A stretch of 64,000 bases of DNA from an uncultured Clostridia bacterium (GTDB taxonomy: Bacteria > Bacillota > Clostridia > Christensenellales > UBA1242). The notes below the pieces were generated by a model, which saw only the letters and a program-made list of their open reading frames with translations, ran no database searches and was not told the DNA's origin. Positions 63,792 to 64,000 of the stretch are shown here, one piece after another. A program made the position numbers and the translations under genes. The stretch covers positions 248,001-312,000 of the forward strand of contig CAKVNK010000001.1 of assembly GCA_934777435.1 (NCBI GenBank). Reading direction: 5' to 3'. Within the stretch, counting starts at the first letter, position 1. Each line of letters starts with the position of its first letter.

Positions 63792-64000
63792 AAATCTCCT
63801 TTATTTTTGATTTTAGTTTTTTGTTCATAAATTATTCTGCAAAAATTAAACTAGCAATAACATAATAATAATTGTTTACTCAATTTTTCAAGAGAATTGC
63901 CAAATTTTAATCTAAACTTAAAATATACAAATTAGAAGACGAAACGAGAAAATTAGAGTTGATGTTTTTGTTCTATTTTAATTTGATTGTTGGTTAAAAA

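Overview
This 64 kb window looks like chromosome from an anaerobic, low-GC Gram-positive bacterium (Bacillota, probably an uncultured Clostridia-like lineage). The evidence is the AT-rich sequence with AT-rich codon choice, a ctsR-mcsA-mcsB-clpC operon, a murB-PHP-whiA-dnaE cluster, a holB-ricT-trmN6-rsmI cluster in the Bacillus order, membrane-linked murF, DUF362/ferredoxin and rubrerythrin proteins, and consensus sigma-A promoters (TTGACA, 16-18 bp, TATAAT, often with a TGn extended -10). The species cannot be named from the sequence. There is no phage, transposase, CRISPR array or rRNA in the window.

Layout. 1-8.6 kb: partial ddl; alpha/beta hydrolase plus murF (cell wall); the tsaB-rimI fusion, tsaE and a divergent pyrimidine nucleoside phosphorylase; a cysteine desulfurase with a DUF3343 carrier. 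8.6-15.1 kb: a candidate small RNA, then nth-obg, yhbY, several unknown genes, a subtilase with a small coupled partner, and a degenerate ABC ATPase. 15.3-22 kb: the CtsR heat-shock operon, with an McsB that seems to have lost its catalytic residues, and uvrC. 22-29.5 kb: a membrane-anchored solute-binding-like protein, murB, a PHP hydrolase, whiA and dnaE. 29.9-37 kb: DUF378, DUF362, greA with a structured leader, holB, ricT, a methyltransferase and rsmI. 37-52.7 kb: a 1269-residue surface protein with a full-consensus promoter, an orphan HicB-like protein, rpoB and rpoC with a small gene between them, a Cys/Gly-rich peptide and a GLUG-like surface protein. 52.8-64 kb: phosphoesterase, hflX behind a leader with a mini-ORF, a four-gene island of unknown helical proteins, yycJ with a duplicated 3' end, an exported GT80-type sialyltransferase-like protein, rubrerythrin, a tRNA-Ala/tRNA-Ile pair, an acyltransferase and a GT8 glycosyltransferase.

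Main observations. (1) At least six genes without a Shine-Dalgarno sequence have a sigma-A promoter whose -10 box ends exactly six bases before the start codon, which predicts leaderless mRNAs; neighbouring genes have strong Shine-Dalgarno sequences. (2) Several candidate structured RNAs: a free-standing 70-nt RNA with its own promoter (8639-8743), the greA leader (32175-32270), a three-way junction (30201-30280) and the rpoB leader. (3) A leader mini-ORF upstream of hflX, an arrangement known for ribosome-antibiotic-responsive attenuation. (4) Two genes (yycJ, rpoB) are followed by a second copy of their own 3' coding end differing mostly at synonymous sites, as left by integration or allele replacement. 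(5) An McsB pseudokinase and a pseudo-ABC ATPase. (6) An extracytoplasmic GT80-like glycosyltransferase that keeps every catalytic residue I could compare from memory.
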